From: Tatumella saanichensis
GTDB lineage: Bacteria; Pseudomonadota; Gammaproteobacteria; Enterobacterales; Enterobacteriaceae
NCBI RefSeq assembly: GCF_000439375.1
Contig: NZ_ATMI01000002.1
Span: 124,001-188,000, forward strand
DNA length: 64,000 nucleotides
Direction: 5' to 3'
How positions within the stretch are numbered: the stretch's first letter is position 1; every line of letters begins with the position of its first letter. A model generated the notes under the pieces. That model was not told where the DNA came from and ran no database searches. It worked only from the letters and a program-made list of their open reading frames with translations. Position numbers and translations under genes: made by a program. Shown piece after piece: positions 34,560 to 45,205 of the stretch.

Positions 34560-35714
34560 ATGTTTGAACCTATGGAATTAACCAATGATGCGGTGATAAA
34601 AGTCATCGGCGTTGGCGGCGGCGGCGGTAATGCCGTAGAGCATATGGTACGCGAACGTATCGAAGGGGTTGAGTTCTTTGCAGTGAATACTGATGCTCAG
34701 GCACTGCGTAAAACTGCCGTCGGTCAGACGATTCAGATTGGTAACAACATTACCAAAGGTCTGGGTGCTGGCGCGAACCCAGAAGTCGGCCGTAACTCGG
34801 CAGAAGAAGACCGTGAAGCACTGCGTGCAGCACTGGATGGTGCGGACATGGTGTTTATCGCAGCCGGTATGGGCGGCGGTACCGGGACCGGTGCAGCACC
34901 AGTGGTGGCAGAAGTGGCCAAAGATCTGGGGATCCTCACTGTTGCTGTGGTCACCAAACCGTTTAATTTCGAAGGCAAAAAGCGTATGGCGTTTGCTGAG
35001 CAGGGGATCGCGGAGCTGTCACGCCACGTGGATTCACTGATCACCATCCCGAACGACAAGCTGCTGAAGGTACTGGGTCGTGGTATTTCATTACTGGATG
35101 CCTTCGGCGCGGCCAATGATGTGCTGAAAGGTGCGGTGCAGGGTATTGCCGAACTGATCACCCGTCCGGGTCTGATGAACGTCGACTTTGCAGACGTTCG
35201 CACGGTGATGTCAGAAATGGGCTATGCGATGATGGGCTCTGGTGTCGCCTGTGGCGAAGACCGTGCTGAAGAAGCCGCTGAAATGGCGATCTCCAGCCCG
35301 CTGCTGGAAGATATCGACCTGTCTGGTGCTCGTGGCGTACTGGTCAACATTACTGCTGGCTTTGACCTGCGTCTGGACGAGTTTGAAACCGTGGGTAACA
35401 CCATCCGTGCGTTTGCTTCTGACAACGCCACTGTGGTTATCGGTACCTCGCTGGATCCAGATATGAACGATGAACTGCGCGTTACTGTTGTGGCAACCGG
35501 TATCGGCATGGACAAGCGTCCAGAAATCACCCTGGTGACTAACAAGGCGGCCAGCCAGCCGGTTGACCATCGTTATCAGCAGCACGGTATGACTCCATTA
35601 CCTCAGGAGCCAAAACCGGCCGCGAAAGTGGTTAACGAGCAGTCTGGTCAGACGAATAACAAAGAACCTGACTATCTGGATATTCCAGCCTTCCTGCGTA
35701 AGCAGGCTGACTAA
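34560..35714 (+). CDS. ftsZ: cell division GTPase FtsZ
   Basis: Tubulin homologue that forms the Z ring. 384 residues (383 in E. coli). The GTP-binding signature [16 protein letters not shown] is at about residues 100-115 and the catalytic T7 loop [15 protein letters not shown] near 207. The C-terminal peptide [14 protein letters not shown], which binds FtsA, ZipA and ZapD, is identical to that of E. coli. 71 bases separate it from ftsA. Confidence 0.98.
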   Translation: MFEPMELTNDAVIKVIGVGGGGGNAVEHMVRERIEGVEFFAVNTDAQALRKTAVGQTIQIGNNITKGLGAGANPEVGRNSAEEDREALRAALDGADMVFIAAGMGGGTGTGAAPVVAEVAKDLGILTVAVVTKPFNFEGKKRMAFAEQGIAELSRHVDSLITIPNDKLLKVLGRGISLLDAFGAANDVLKGAVQGIAELITRPGLMNVDFADVRTVMSEMGYAMMGSGVACGEDRAEEAAEMAISSPLLEDIDLSGARGVLVNITAGFDLRLDEFETVGNTIRAFASDNATVVIGTSLDPDMNDELRVTVVATGIGMDKRPEITLVTNKAASQPVDHRYQQHGMTPLPQEPKPAAKVVNEQSGQTNNKEPDYLDIPAFLRKQAD

Positions 35715-35815
35715 GAATACGCCGATATTTGGTCTAGTGCGCTCTTTGTGCTAAACTGGCGGCCTGTCAGTAGGGTATAGTCCCGAATGAAGAGTAATAT
35801 TGCGAGATTAATACG

Positions 35816-36733
35816 ATGATCAAACAAAGGACATTAAAACGTATTGTTCAGGCGACAGGTATCGGTTTGCATACCGGTAAAAAAGTCAGCCTGACTCTGC
35901 GCCCTGCGCCAGCGAATACTGGGGTCATCTATCGTCGCACTGACTTGAATCCACCGGTGGATTTTCCGGCTGATGCAAAATACGTGCGCGATACCATGCT
36001 CAGTACGTGCTTGGTGAATGATGAAGGCGTGCGCATTTCCACCGTAGAGCACCTTAACTCTGCCTTAGCAGGTTTGGGTATCGACAACATCATTGTTGAA
36101 GTGGATGCTCCGGAAATCCCTATCATGGATGGCAGCGCTGCGCCTTTCGTTTACCTGTTGCTGGATGCCGGTATCGATGAATTGAACAGTGCTAAAAAAT
36201 TCGTTCGTATCAAAGAAACAGTACGTGTAGAAGATGGCGATAAGTGGGCCGAGCTGAAACCTTATAACGGTTTCTCTCTCGACTTTACTATCGACTTCAA
36301 ACACCCGGCGATCGACTCAAGCTCACAGCGTTATCAGATGAATTTCTCTGCTGATGCGTTTGTCCGCCAGATCAGCCGTGCCCGTACTTTCGGCTTTATG
36401 CGTGAAATCGAGTATCTGCAGTCTCGTGGCCTGTGCCTGGGCGGTAGTCTTGACTGTGCAATCGGACTTGATGATTTCCGTGTACTGAACGAAGAAGGTC
36501 TGCGTTTTGACGACGAATTCGTTCGTCATAAAATGTTGGATGCTATCGGTGATCTGTTTATGTGTGGCCACAATGTGATTGGTGCGTTCAGCGCCTATAA
36601 ATCCGGCCATGCGCTGAACAATAAATTGCTGCAAGCAGTACTGGCAAAACAGGAAGCCTGGGAATGGGCAACCTTTGAAGATGAAGCTGAACTGCCACAG
36701 GCATTCAAAGCGCCGAACCTAGTACTGGCTTAA
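35816..36733 (+). CDS. lpxC: UDP-3-O-acyl-GlcNAc deacetylase
   Basis: Zinc amidase catalysing the committed step of lipid A synthesis. 305 residues, as in E. coli. Zinc ligands fall in [10 protein letters not shown] (His near 79), and in [15 protein letters not shown] (His near 238, Asp near 242). The catalytic region [11 protein letters not shown] and the C-terminal tail ending in LVLA, which in E. coli is the FtsH degradation tag, are present. Last gene before a strong terminator. Confidence 0.97.
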   Translation: MIKQRTLKRIVQATGIGLHTGKKVSLTLRPAPANTGVIYRRTDLNPPVDFPADAKYVRDTMLSTCLVNDEGVRISTVEHLNSALAGLGIDNIIVEVDAPEIPIMDGSAAPFVYLLLDAGIDELNSAKKFVRIKETVRVEDGDKWAELKPYNGFSLDFTIDFKHPAIDSSSQRYQMNFSADAFVRQISRARTFGFMREIEYLQSRGLCLGGSLDCAIGLDDFRVLNEEGLRFDDEFVRHKMLDAIGDLFMCGHNVIGAFSAYKSGHALNNKLLQAVLAKQEAWEWATFEDEAELPQAFKAPNLVLA

Positions 36734-36743
36734 TTCTGCATAA

Positions 36744-36797
36744 AACAGCAGGTTTCACTGATACTCTCTCCGGTCAGTGAACCTGCTGTTTTTTTTA
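36744..36797 (+). terminator. lpxC / dcw cluster terminator
   Basis: Long near-perfect stem: ACAGCAGGTTTCACTGA pairs with TCAGTGAACCTGCTGT, followed by eight T. It lies 11 bases after the lpxC stop and separates dcw/lpxC from secM-secA. Confidence 0.95.
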
Positions 36798-36990
36798 TCT
36801 CTTCCTCGATGTTTGTCTAAATTTCCCGCGCCTGTGCAGAATTTATAAGCCGTGATTTGATTCTCTGATGTTGAAAACTGACATTAGTGGTACTATCTCA
36901 GGTATATCATTTGGTATTTCCGGCCACGAACGCAGGGATAGCTGAGTTTCTCCCGGAGATACATGCACCCGTTTTCAATGGATAGAGTGT

Positions 36991-37485
36991 GTGATCGGAC
37001 TTTTTTCACGTTGGCGACAATTAGGTAGGCGCTACTTCTGGCCCCATCTCCTGCTAGGGATGGTTGCGGCCGGTTTGGGCCTGCCCGTTGCCAATGGGCA
37101 GACACTGGATGCCGGAACGGTCAGTAAAGCCGCCAACACTCTGTTTGTCAGCCATGTTGTCAGCTTCGAAAGCCTGATGAGGCTGCGTGATAATGCCCGC
37201 CGTCCTGGCACGGGCTACTGGCACCAACACGCTATCCGTGTGGTGATCCGTCACCTCTCTTTCTCTCTACCACAGGGTAGCCCGCAGGCAGAAGAATCAT
37301 TACTGCCTCGAGTACAAAAAATTGCGGTACTGCAATCTTTGCATGCCCTGCTTACGACACTTCAGCCTATTAGCCTGCGACCTTTACCTGCCATCCAGCC
37401 CCCGGCCACTCAGCCAAGGGTGTTTGACAGTGGTATTTGGGTATCCGCAGCGCAGGGGATCCGTGCTGGGCCACAGCGCGCCTGA
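36991..37485 (+). CDS. secM: secretion monitor SecM (arrest peptide)
   Basis: Secreted regulatory protein whose nascent chain stalls the ribosome to expose the secA ribosome-binding site when export is slow. 164 residues from a GTG start (E. coli 170, also GTG). The signal peptide RRYFWPHLLLGMVAAGLGLP is almost identical, and YWHQHAIRVVIRHLSF is conserved. The arrest motif is at residues 145-161, FDSGIWVSAAQGIRAGP; the spacing Phe-4-Trp-x-4-GIRAGP is exact, with Val where E. coli has Ile. The centre of the protein is divergent. 63 bases lie between its stop and secA. Confidence 0.94.
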   Translation: MIGLFSRWRQLGRRYFWPHLLLGMVAAGLGLPVANGQTLDAGTVSKAANTLFVSHVVSFESLMRLRDNARRPGTGYWHQHAIRVVIRHLSFSLPQGSPQAEESLLPRVQKIAVLQSLHALLTTLQPISLRPLPAIQPPATQPRVFDSGIWVSAAQGIRAGPQRA

Positions 37486-37548
37486 GTTACCTCCCCCTGA
37501 ACCTCCCGATTTTTTGCAGCCGGATGGCTGAATTGAGATAAAAGAAAA

Positions 37549-40254
37549 ATGGTTATTAAACTTCTTACTAAAATTTTTGGCAGCAGTAATGATCGTACTT
37601 TACGCCGTATGCGTAAAAGCGTTGATGTGATCAACAAGATGGAACCTCAGTTCACCGAACTGACCGACGAACAACTGAAAGCCAAAACCCTTGAGTTCCG
37701 TGCTCGCCTTGAAAAAGGCGAAGAACTGGAAAGCTTGATCCCAGAAGCCTTTGCTACTGTGCGTGAAGCCAGCCGCCGTATCTTCAACATGCGTCACTTT
37801 GATGTGCAGTTGATGGGTGGGATGGTACTGAATGAGCGTTGTATCGCTGAGATGCGTACCGGTGAAGGTAAAACCCTGACCGCGACCTTGCCAGCTTACC
37901 TGAATGCCCTGACCGGCAAGGGTGTGCATGTCGTCACCGTCAACGACTATCTGGCACAGCGTGATGCCGAAAATAACCGTCCGCTGTTCGAGTTCTTGGG
38001 CCTGACCGTTGGCATCAACCTGCCGGGTATGCCTGCACCGGCAAAACGTGAAGCCTATAACGCCGATATTACCTATGGTACCAACAACGAATTCGGCTTC
38101 GACTATCTGCGCGATAACATGGCGTTCAGTCCAGAAGAACGTGTACAGCGTAAATTACACTATGCGCTGGTGGATGAAGTCGACTCCATCCTGATCGATG
38201 AAGCCCGTACTCCACTGATCATCTCTGGCCCTGCTGAAGATAGCTCCGAGATGTACATCAAAGTAAACAAAATCATTCCGCACTTGGTACGTCAAGACAA
38301 AGAAGATTCTGACACCTTCCAAGGTGAAGGGGACTTCTCCGTCGATGAAAAATCACGTCAGGTCCACCTGACCGAACGTGGTCTGGTTAAAATCGAAGAA
38401 TTGCTGGTTAAGCAGGGCATTATGGAAGAGGGTGAGTCACTTTACTCTCCGACCAATATTATGCTGATGCACCACGTCACCGCAGCGCTGCGTGCCCATG
38501 CCCTGTTTACCCGTGACGTTGACTATATCGTCAAAGACGGTGAAGTGATTATCGTCGATGAACACACCGGTCGTACCATGCAGGGACGTCGCTGGTCAGA
38601 CGGCCTGCATCAGGCCGTTGAAGCGAAAGAAGGCGTAGAGATCCAGAATGAGAACCAGACTTTGGCCTCGATCACCTTCCAGAACTACTTCCGTCTGTAC
38701 GAGAAACTGGCGGGGATGACTGGTACTGCGGATACTGAAGCCTTTGAATTCAGTTCTATCTACAAACTGGACACCATCGTACTGCCAACTAACCGTCCGA
38801 TGGTACGTAAAGATCTGCCTGATCTGGTCTATATGACTGAGAAAGAGAAGATCGATGCGATTATTGAAGACATCCGTGAGCGGACTGCCAACGGTCAGCC
38901 TATTTTGGTAGGGACCATCTCCATTGAGAAATCTGAAGTGGTGTCTCATGAACTGACCAAAGCGGGTATTAAGCACAGCGTACTGAACGCCAAGTTCCAC
39001 GCCAGCGAAGCCGACATTATCGCCCAGGCGGGTCAGCCGGGAGCCGTCACCATCGCCACCAACATGGCCGGTCGTGGTACCGATATTATGCTGGGGGGAA
39101 GCTGGCATGCGGAAGTGGAAGCGCGTGAAAATCCAACTCCGGAAGAGATTGAGGCCATTAAACAAGACTGGCAGCTTCGTCATGATGCGGTACTGAACTC
39201 TGGTGGTCTGCATATCATCGGTACAGAGCGTCACGAATCCCGCCGTATCGATAACCAGTTACGTGGACGTGCTGGTCGTCAGGGGGATAAGGGTTCTTCC
39301 CGTTTCTACCTGTCGATGGAAGATGCCCTGATGCGTATCTTTGCCTCTGATCGCGTTTCAAACATGATGCGTAAACTGGGCATGAAACCGGGTGAGGCCA
39401 TTGAGCATCCGTGGGTCACTAAAGCGATTGCCAATGCACAGCGCAAAGTGGAAAGCCGTAACTTTGATATTCGTAAGCAGTTGCTGGAATACGATGATGT
39501 GGCCAGCGATCAGCGTCGTGCGATCTACACCCAGCGTAATGAACTGCTGGATGTGTCCGATGTTAGCGAAACCATTAACGGTATTCGTGGCGATGTGCTG
39601 ACGGCCACCATCGACAGCTATATTCCGCCTCAGTCTCTGGAAGAGATGTGGGACGTACCGGGTCTGGAGGAGCGTCTACGTAACGATTTCGACCTAGACC
39701 TGCCGATTACCGAATGGCTGGATAAAGAGCCTGAGCTGCATGAAGAGACGCTGCGTGAGCGTATTATGGCCCGTGCTGATGAAAGCTATAAAGAAAAAGA
39801 GGAAGTGGTTGGCGCTGAAATGATGCGTAACTTCGAGAAAGGGGTGATGCTGCAGACGTTAGATACGCTGTGGAAGGAGCACCTGGCTTCGATGGACTAT
39901 CTGCGTCAGGGTATTCACCTGCGTGGGTATGCGCAGAAAGATCCTAAGCAGGAATATAAGCGTGAATCCTTCGCGATGTTCAGTGCCATGCTTGAAGCGC
40001 TGAAGTATGAAGTGGTCAGCACGCTGAGCAAAGTTCAAGTACGGATGCCGGAAGAGGTTGAGGCGATGGAACAGCAGCGTCGTGAAGAAGCGGAGCGCTT
40101 AGCTAGTCAACAGCAATTGAGCCACGTCGATGCTGAAACCGAAGCGGCACAGGAAATGGCTGCCCAGGGCGGTGAGCGTAAGGTGGGACGTAACGATCCT
40201 TGCCCTTGCGGCTCCGGTAAGAAATTTAAGCAGTGTCACGGGCGTATTGCCTAA
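37549..40254 (+). CDS. secA: preprotein translocase ATPase SecA
   Basis: Motor ATPase that drives proteins through SecYEG. 901 residues, as in E. coli. Walker [17 protein letters not shown] is near residue 102, the DEAD-like box [19 protein letters not shown] near 209, and [17 protein letters not shown] (motif VI) near 577. The C-terminal zinc-binding tail [17 protein letters not shown], which contacts SecB and phospholipids, is intact. Regulated by the SecM arrest just upstream. Confidence 0.98.
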   Translation: MVIKLLTKIFGSSNDRTLRRMRKSVDVINKMEPQFTELTDEQLKAKTLEFRARLEKGEELESLIPEAFATVREASRRIFNMRHFDVQLMGGMVLNERCIAEMRTGEGKTLTATLPAYLNALTGKGVHVVTVNDYLAQRDAENNRPLFEFLGLTVGINLPGMPAPAKREAYNADITYGTNNEFGFDYLRDNMAFSPEERVQRKLHYALVDEVDSILIDEARTPLIISGPAEDSSEMYIKVNKIIPHLVRQDKEDSDTFQGEGDFSVDEKSRQVHLTERGLVKIEELLVKQGIMEEGESLYSPTNIMLMHHVTAALRAHALFTRDVDYIVKDGEVIIVDEHTGRTMQGRRWSDGLHQAVEAKEGVEIQNENQTLASITFQNYFRLYEKLAGMTGTADTEAFEFSSIYKLDTIVLPTNRPMVRKDLPDLVYMTEKEKIDAIIEDIRERTANGQPILVGTISIEKSEVVSHELTKAGIKHSVLNAKFHASEADIIAQAGQPGAVTIATNMAGRGTDIMLGGSWHAEVEARENPTPEEIEAIKQDWQLRHDAVLNSGGLHIIGTERHESRRIDNQLRGRAGRQGDKGSSRFYLSMEDALMRIFASDRVSNMMRKLGMKPGEAIEHPWVTKAIANAQRKVESRNFDIRKQLLEYDDVASDQRRAIYTQRNELLDVSDVSETINGIRGDVLTATIDSYIPPQSLEEMWDVPGLEERLRNDFDLDLPITEWLDKEPELHEETLRERIMARADESYKEKEEVVGAEMMRNFEKGVMLQTLDTLWKEHLASMDYLRQGIHLRGYAQKDPKQEYKRESFAMFSAMLEALKYEVVSTLSKVQVRMPEEVEAMEQQRREEAERLASQQQLSHVDAETEAAQEMAAQGGERKVGRNDPCPCGSGKKFKQCHGRIA

Positions 40255-40299
40255 CAAACGTGCCCCGGAGCACCGGGGCCGTCTTACGCTGAAACCTTT

Positions 40300-40328
40300 A
40301 GGTTCATGGCAACATGAACCTTTTTATT
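40300..40328 (+). terminator. secA terminator
   Basis: AGGTTCATG-GCAA-CATGAACCT, a perfect 9-bp stem with a tetraloop, followed by TTTTATT. A GC-rich stem GCCCCGG/CCGGGGC without T-run lies just before it (about 40262-40279). Confidence 0.9.
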
Positions 40329-40385
40329 GTCTGCATGTACTGCAATCAGCCGCTGAATCGGCGAGCTGGTGATAAAGGGTAAACC

Positions 40386-40781
40386 ATGAAGCATCTCCAA
40401 GTAGCGGTCGGGATTATCCGCGACCCGCAGCGCGGTATTTTTCTGGCCCGTCGCTCATCCTCTTCCCATATGGCGAATAAATGGGAGTTTCCGGGTGGGA
40501 AGATTGAGCAGGATGAAAGCGCAGAACAGGCACTGAAACGTGAATTGATGGAAGAGACCGGCATTGACGTGATCCACGCGCGTCCGGTAGGCGAAGCGGA
40601 CCATACCTACGAACAGGTACACGTCACTCTGCATTTCTTTCTGGTTGAGGAGTGGCAGGGAGAGCCGTGGGGGAAGGAAGGCCAGCCACAACGCTGGGTG
40701 GCACAGAAAGACCTAATTGCCGACGATTTTCCGCCAGCTAACCATCAGTTGGTGGCCCGCCTAGTGGCAGGTGAACTGTAA
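40386..40781 (+). CDS. mutT: 8-oxo-dGTP diphosphatase MutT
   Basis: Nudix hydrolase that removes 8-oxo-dGTP and prevents A:T to C:G transversions. 131 residues (129 in E. coli), starting MKHLQVAVGIIRDPQRGIF. The Nudix box is GGKIEQDESAEQALKREL followed by MEETGI, with the metal-binding glutamates in place (about residues 37-59). Downstream of secA as in E. coli, but separated by a terminator, so probably transcribed from its own promoter. Confidence 0.96.
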   Translation: MKHLQVAVGIIRDPQRGIFLARRSSSSHMANKWEFPGGKIEQDESAEQALKRELMEETGIDVIHARPVGEADHTYEQVHVTLHFFLVEEWQGEPWGKEGQPQRWVAQKDLIADDFPPANHQLVARLVAGEL

Positions 40782-40790
40782 AGTAAACCA

Positions 40791-40811
40791 CAGGGAGCCA
40801 TGGGCTCCCTG
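40791..40811. terminator. hairpin between mutT and yacG
   Basis: CAGGGAGCC and GGCTCCCTG form a perfect 9-bp stem with a 3-base loop, between the converging stops of mutT and yacG. T-runs are weak; position suggests a bidirectional terminator. Confidence 0.5.
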
Positions 40812-40821
40812 CAGAGCGGGG

Positions 40822-41013
40822 TTATTCTCCGCTCCAGTTTTCATCCTCAGACAATTTATCGTCCAGCGGGATACGGTTCTCTTCCGCCGCCCACTCTCCA
40901 AGATCAATCATCTGACAGCGTTTCGAGCAAAACGGACGCCAGGGACTTAATTCATCCCAGATCACCTCTTTTTGACATTGCGGGCATTTGACCGTGATTA
41001 TTTCTTCCTGCAT
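40822..41013 (-). CDS. yacG: DNA gyrase inhibitor YacG
   Basis: Small zinc protein that binds GyrB and inhibits gyrase. 63 residues (65 in E. coli). The four zinc cysteines are at residues 10, 13, 29 and 33 (KCPQC and FCSKRC), followed by the conserved [13 protein letters not shown] and an acidic tail. Nine bases after zapD; transcribed with coaE and zapD. Confidence 0.95.
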   Translation of the reverse strand: MQEEIITVKCPQCQKEVIWDELSPWRPFCSKRCQMIDLGEWAAEENRIPLDDKLSEDENWSGE

Positions 41014-41022
41014 AGCATCCTC

Positions 41023-41766
41023 TTAACAACAGGCGAGTTCGAACTCTAACCGTTCTGGGATCTGTCCCCCTTCGCTGTCCACCGGCATAAAGCGGATAGC
41101 GTAACGATTTTTGTGACCAGAAATCTGCGGATAAAGCGCATCTTCAGCGCGTATTTTCAGACGTAGGATATCGGCATCTTCAGCATTATCCTGATAAAAG
41201 CCGTTCAGGCTCATTTTCGTCTGAAAGGTGCCAGACTGACGGATCAGATCCAGAACCAATAATAAACTTTCTTTTAAGGGCAGCAGAGTGCGGCACCATT
41301 CATCCACCTGCTGTTGGCGGACATCCTCAGGCAGATGCAGCCAGATCTGTAGCGTCGGCAGGTCAAAGCTACAACATCCGCCGGGAATGCTCAAACGTTG
41401 GCGGACCTGGCTGATAAAGCGGTCTTCACGCAACTGCTGTCCCATACGTGGGACCGTCATCATCTCTGCAGAATGGTGCTTGAGTGTCTGCTGCAGCTCG
41501 CTGACTAGGGCAACATCCACGCCACTGACATTGAGCCAGCTTTCGAGTTTCTGCTGGCGGCGCTCCAGTTCTTTGACCAAGTCGGCACGCATATCGCCAC
41601 GGTCAAAAATATCCAGCAAATCGGCAATGCTGCGGAAAAAACTTAAGGCTGCCACGGGGTCATTCACCGGCTGGCTACCGCTTAGCTGCAGCAGCAGATA
41701 CTCCATACGTAACCAAGAGCGTACCTTCTCATTTAACGGATACTCGAACAGGATGACAGTGCTCAT
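41023..41766 (-). CDS. zapD: FtsZ-associated protein ZapD
   Basis: Z-ring-associated protein that bundles FtsZ protofilaments by binding the FtsZ C-terminal peptide. 247 residues, the E. coli length. The alpha-helical N-terminal part ([19 protein letters not shown]) and the signatures [19 protein letters not shown] and SLNGFYQDN are conserved, ending in ELACC. Overlaps coaE (ATGA). Confidence 0.96.
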   Translation of the reverse strand: MSTVILFEYPLNEKVRSWLRMEYLLLQLSGSQPVNDPVAALSFFRSIADLLDIFDRGDMRADLVKELERRQQKLESWLNVSGVDVALVSELQQTLKHHSAEMMTVPRMGQQLREDRFISQVRQRLSIPGGCCSFDLPTLQIWLHLPEDVRQQQVDEWCRTLLPLKESLLLVLDLIRQSGTFQTKMSLNGFYQDNAEDADILRLKIRAEDALYPQISGHKNRYAIRFMPVDSEGGQIPERLEFELACC

Positions 41767-42380
41767 AATGCAGATCCTTTTTTTGCAGACGCCAGTCTCT
41801 GATAGTGGTGGTGCAACCTTATGACTTCCTGCTGCTTATCGGCAGGTACTCCTGAATTATCAATAATATCGTCAGCAGCCTGTAACCGAGACTGCCTGTC
41901 AGCTTGCGCCGCCAAAATGCTTTCCGCCTGCTGCCTACTCATATTGTCCCGTGCCATAGTACGGCGGATCTGAGTTTCTTCATCGGTGTCCACCACCAGC
42001 ACCCGGTCAGCACAATGTTGTAAATTATTTTCCACCAGTAATGGCACCACCCACAGACACCAGTCTTCAGTGACCTCACTGATCGCCTGTTGTGTTTGTT
42101 GCTGAATTAACGGGTGTAGACACTGGTTAAGCCACGTTTTCTCCGCAGGATCACTGAACACGGTCTGACGTAACCAACTGCGGTTTAGGCTGCCGTCAGG
42201 TAGAAGCACCTGTGTACCAAAGTGATGGTGGATTTGCTGCAATGCCAGGCTGCCGGGCGCGACCACTTGGCGGGCAATAATATCGGCATCAATCACCGGC
42301 ACGCCCAGCGAGGCAAAGTGGTTAGCAATGGTGGTTTTACCGCTTCCTATCCCCCCGGTCAGGGCAACAACATAGGTCAT
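41763..42380 (-). CDS. coaE: dephospho-CoA kinase
   Basis: Last step of coenzyme A synthesis. 205 residues (206 in E. coli). The P-loop GGIGSGKTT is at residues 9-17, followed by the family motif [12 protein letters not shown] near 30 and the lid region [14 protein letters not shown] near 140. In E. coli guaC starts divergently just beyond it; here the 250 bases up to hofC hold no gene. Confidence 0.96.
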   Translation of the reverse strand: MTYVVALTGGIGSGKTTIANHFASLGVPVIDADIIARQVVAPGSLALQQIHHHFGTQVLLPDGSLNRSWLRQTVFSDPAEKTWLNQCLHPLIQQQTQQAISEVTEDWCLWVVPLLVENNLQHCADRVLVVDTDEETQIRRTMARDNMSRQQAESILAAQADRQSRLQAADDIIDNSGVPADKQQEVIRLHHHYQRLASAKKGSAL

Positions 42381-42630
42381 AGTGCTATTTGTCCTAGCAA
42401 TTAACGGGCAGCGTCACTCTCGGTCTTAAGTTGCCTGTCAATTCAGGCATAGAGTATGAATTGTAGCGCAATCAGGCTAAAAAACGCAGTCCTGCGGTAG
42501 AGAACCGGCGATGAGCGGTGGCAGTCGCTGTATTTTTATCCATCCGTTTGCTCAGGATTGGGCGGATTCTGTCAGTGATGTCCGCCAGCGAGTAACCAGA
42601 AAAAGGAGCGAAAGTAATTGGGCGGGAGGG

Positions 42631-43830
42631 TTATAGCAGCGCGTTGCCAAGATTAAGCATCGGTAAATAAAGTGCTACCACCATCATGGTGGTCAGGCTG
42701 CCGGTGATAAGCAGCATTAGGGGTTCGATACTGCTGCTGACACGGACTGTGAGTTGTTGAGCCTCAGTATCATACCAGTCGGCCAGATGCTGAAAGAGAA
42801 CCTCCAGCTGACCACTTTGCTCACCGCATCGGATCAGCATAATACAGAGCGGGGTAAATCCCGGTTGGTGCTCCATTCCTGTAGAGAGTGACTGTCCTCG
42901 GCGGATATGTGACAGCAAAGCAGAAAGTTGCTGATGCCAGAAGCGGCTGGTGGCTAAGCCGGTAGCCGTAGTCAGGCCTTCGTACAGTGGCAAACCGGCA
43001 CCCTGGGTCAGTGCCAGTAAACTGAACAAGCGGGCCAAGGTGGTGGCTTGCCAAAGCCGACCTGCCAGCGGTAGGCGGAACAGCAGTTTTTGTTGTAACA
43101 GTTGCCAGCTGGGATGATAGCGATACAGCCCGACCCCGCCCAACAATAGCAGCATCACTAGCGGCAAGAGCACCGGTAAGGTGTTCGTTGCGGCCTGAGA
43201 GATACTGATAAGCCTACGGGTGAACGCGGGCAGCGGGGTATTGGCGGAGCGATAGATCTCTTCGAAGGCCGGTAGCACCCACAGTAGCATGCCCAAGGTC
43301 ATACTTAGAGTGAGTAGCAGGATAAACAGTGGATAGCGCAACGCTTTCAGGAACTGTTTTTTATACTGAAGTTGCTGCTGTTGTTGGTGGGCCAGTTGTA
43401 AGCAGCAGCGGTCAAGCTGTCCAGTTTTTTCCCCAGCCCGTACCATCGCCAAGCAGAGCGGCTGAAAAATTTCCGGCCAAGCCGCGAGGCCGTCTGAGAA
43501 CGAGATACCGCGCATAATCTGCCGGCGCAATTGCTGCAGCAGCAGACGCCATATTTTTAGCGGATGTCCGTCGGCTAACAGTTGTAGTCCGTCAACCAGC
43601 GGCAACCCGGCCCTCAGTAGCAGGGCAGTCTGATGAAACAGCAGAATTTGTTGCTGAGGGTGCCAAGCTTGCGGTCGGTAGCGGCCTCGTGTTTTCAGGC
43701 TAATCAGTACCTTTCCTTCACTCAGCAGCAGGCTATGTAGTTGGCGAGTGCCACTCAGTAAGGATTCGCCCTGACAGGCTTGTCCCTGACGGTCAACCGC
43801 CTGCCAATGATAAATCCGGTAATTAGCCAT
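42631..43830 (-). CDS. hofC: type IV pilus assembly platform protein HofC
   Basis: Inner-membrane platform protein of the PilC/GspF family, 399 residues (400 in E. coli). Two GspF domains are visible, each with a RAGEKTGQL / RCGEQSGQLE-type motif (near residues 147 and 343) and hydrophobic segments. I use the ATG at 43830, with GGAGGGATCA directly upstream; it overlaps the hofB end. The frame is open 23 codons further but that part lies in hofB. Works with HofB and PpdD; other pilus genes are not in this window. Confidence 0.93.
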   Translation of the reverse strand: MANYRIYHWQAVDRQGQACQGESLLSGTRQLHSLLLSEGKVLISLKTRGRYRPQAWHPQQQILLFHQTALLLRAGLPLVDGLQLLADGHPLKIWRLLLQQLRRQIMRGISFSDGLAAWPEIFQPLCLAMVRAGEKTGQLDRCCLQLAHQQQQQLQYKKQFLKALRYPLFILLLTLSMTLGMLLWVLPAFEEIYRSANTPLPAFTRRLISISQAATNTLPVLLPLVMLLLLGGVGLYRYHPSWQLLQQKLLFRLPLAGRLWQATTLARLFSLLALTQGAGLPLYEGLTTATGLATSRFWHQQLSALLSHIRRGQSLSTGMEHQPGFTPLCIMLIRCGEQSGQLEVLFQHLADWYDTEAQQLTVRVSSSIEPLMLLITGSLTTMMVVALYLPMLNLGNALL

Positions 43831-45205
43831 TGATCCCTCCAGTGACCCTGACCACTTCCGGCCAACTGGTGTCTCCCTCTCTGATCGCTTGCAAACCACT
43901 TAGCAGCAACGGGCGCATTCCCTGTTGCAGCGCGATGTCAGTCAGGGTACCAGGTGGACTGTCAGCGGCGATGGCTTGGGATAACGCCTCCTTAATCGGC
44001 AGTAAACAGAAGAGTCCGCGGCGACCATAATAGCCGCTGAAGCAGTGATCACAGCCACAGGCCTGCCAGTGCATCAGCGGCTGCTCAGACAAGCTTACCG
44101 GCAGTTTCAGTGGCGGCTCAGCTTGGCGTCGACAATGCTGACAAAGCTTGCGTACCAGCCGCTGAGCGATGATCAGCCGTAGCGAAGCAGCCAGAAGATA
44201 ACCGGGGATCCCCATCTGCCGTAAACGGGTGATAGCCTCCGGAGGAGAATTTGTATGCAAAGTGGCAAGTACCAGATGCCCGGTCTGAGCGGCTTTCACC
44301 GCAATCTCAGCAGTTTCATCATCGCGGATCTCGCCAATCATGATCACATCAGGATCCTGACGCAGCAGAGCCCGTAGTATGAGTGAGAAACTGAATCCTG
44401 CTTTGGAATTGACCTGAGACTGGTTGACCCCCGGTAGGCTGATCTCGATAGGATCTTCGGCACTGACTAGATTTCTCTGTGGGCTATTTAGGGCATTAAG
44501 TAGACTGTAGAGGGTGAGCGTTTTGCCGCTGCCCGTTGGGCCGGTGACTAAGATCATTCCCTGCGGCTGATTCAGGCAGTGCTGCAGGTCACGCAGATCA
44601 TCGGCTGCCAGCCCAAGTTGCTCGGGGAGGAGGGCGGCGGTAGCCGGATACTGGCGGCGCAGCACCATTTTTTCCCCAAATTCTGTTGGCAACGTGGATA
44701 GGCGGAAACTATGCGGCTGCTGTCCGCTATCACTGTCGGCGGTTAGCTTTCCATCTTGAGGGCGTCGGGTCTCGGCGATATCCAGTCCGGCCAGTACTTT
44801 AAAGCGGGCGATCAGTGCCTCCCCAGGATAGGTATTTGCAGAGGGTAAAGGGTGCAGTATCCCGTCGATCCTTAAGCGGATCTGGAATCCCTCGGCTCGG
44901 GGATCAATATGGATATCCGATGCCCGCTGACGGGTCGCTTGATCCAATAACTGCTGGGCCAGTTCAGGAATATCCAGTAATGGTTGTCCTGCAGGCTGGC
45001 TGAGATGTTGCTGGCGGAGCTGTTGTTCTATGCGGGCCTGCGGCCAATATTCAAATAACAGCTGACATTGACTAGCAAAATGCAGTGCATCGAGCATCTC
45101 CTGTGGCGGGGTGCTGGTGACCGCCAGTGTCAAATGAGAGGGTGTCTGGCTGATAACACAGGCCGGTAGCTGCCGACACAGGCTCTGCAGCGGTGTATGA
45201 CTCAT
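43823..45205 (-). CDS. hofB: type IV pilus assembly ATPase HofB
   Basis: GspE/PilB-type secretion ATPase, 460 residues (461 in E. coli). Walker A VTGPTGSGKTLTLYS lies near residue 220; the Asp box and Walker B (DVIMIGEIRDDETAEIAVKA) and the His box (GHLVLATLHTNS) follow. The tetracysteine region KLCQHCRRQ with a later CGCDHC is the zinc site of the C-terminal lobe. Sits between ppdD and hofC with ATGA-type overlaps. Confidence 0.94.
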   Translation of the reverse strand: MSHTPLQSLCRQLPACVISQTPSHLTLAVTSTPPQEMLDALHFASQCQLLFEYWPQARIEQQLRQQHLSQPAGQPLLDIPELAQQLLDQATRQRASDIHIDPRAEGFQIRLRIDGILHPLPSANTYPGEALIARFKVLAGLDIAETRRPQDGKLTADSDSGQQPHSFRLSTLPTEFGEKMVLRRQYPATAALLPEQLGLAADDLRDLQHCLNQPQGMILVTGPTGSGKTLTLYSLLNALNSPQRNLVSAEDPIEISLPGVNQSQVNSKAGFSFSLILRALLRQDPDVIMIGEIRDDETAEIAVKAAQTGHLVLATLHTNSPPEAITRLRQMGIPGYLLAASLRLIIAQRLVRKLCQHCRRQAEPPLKLPVSLSEQPLMHWQACGCDHCFSGYYGRRGLFCLLPIKEALSQAIAADSPPGTLTDIALQQGMRPLLLSGLQAIREGDTSWPEVVRVTGGING

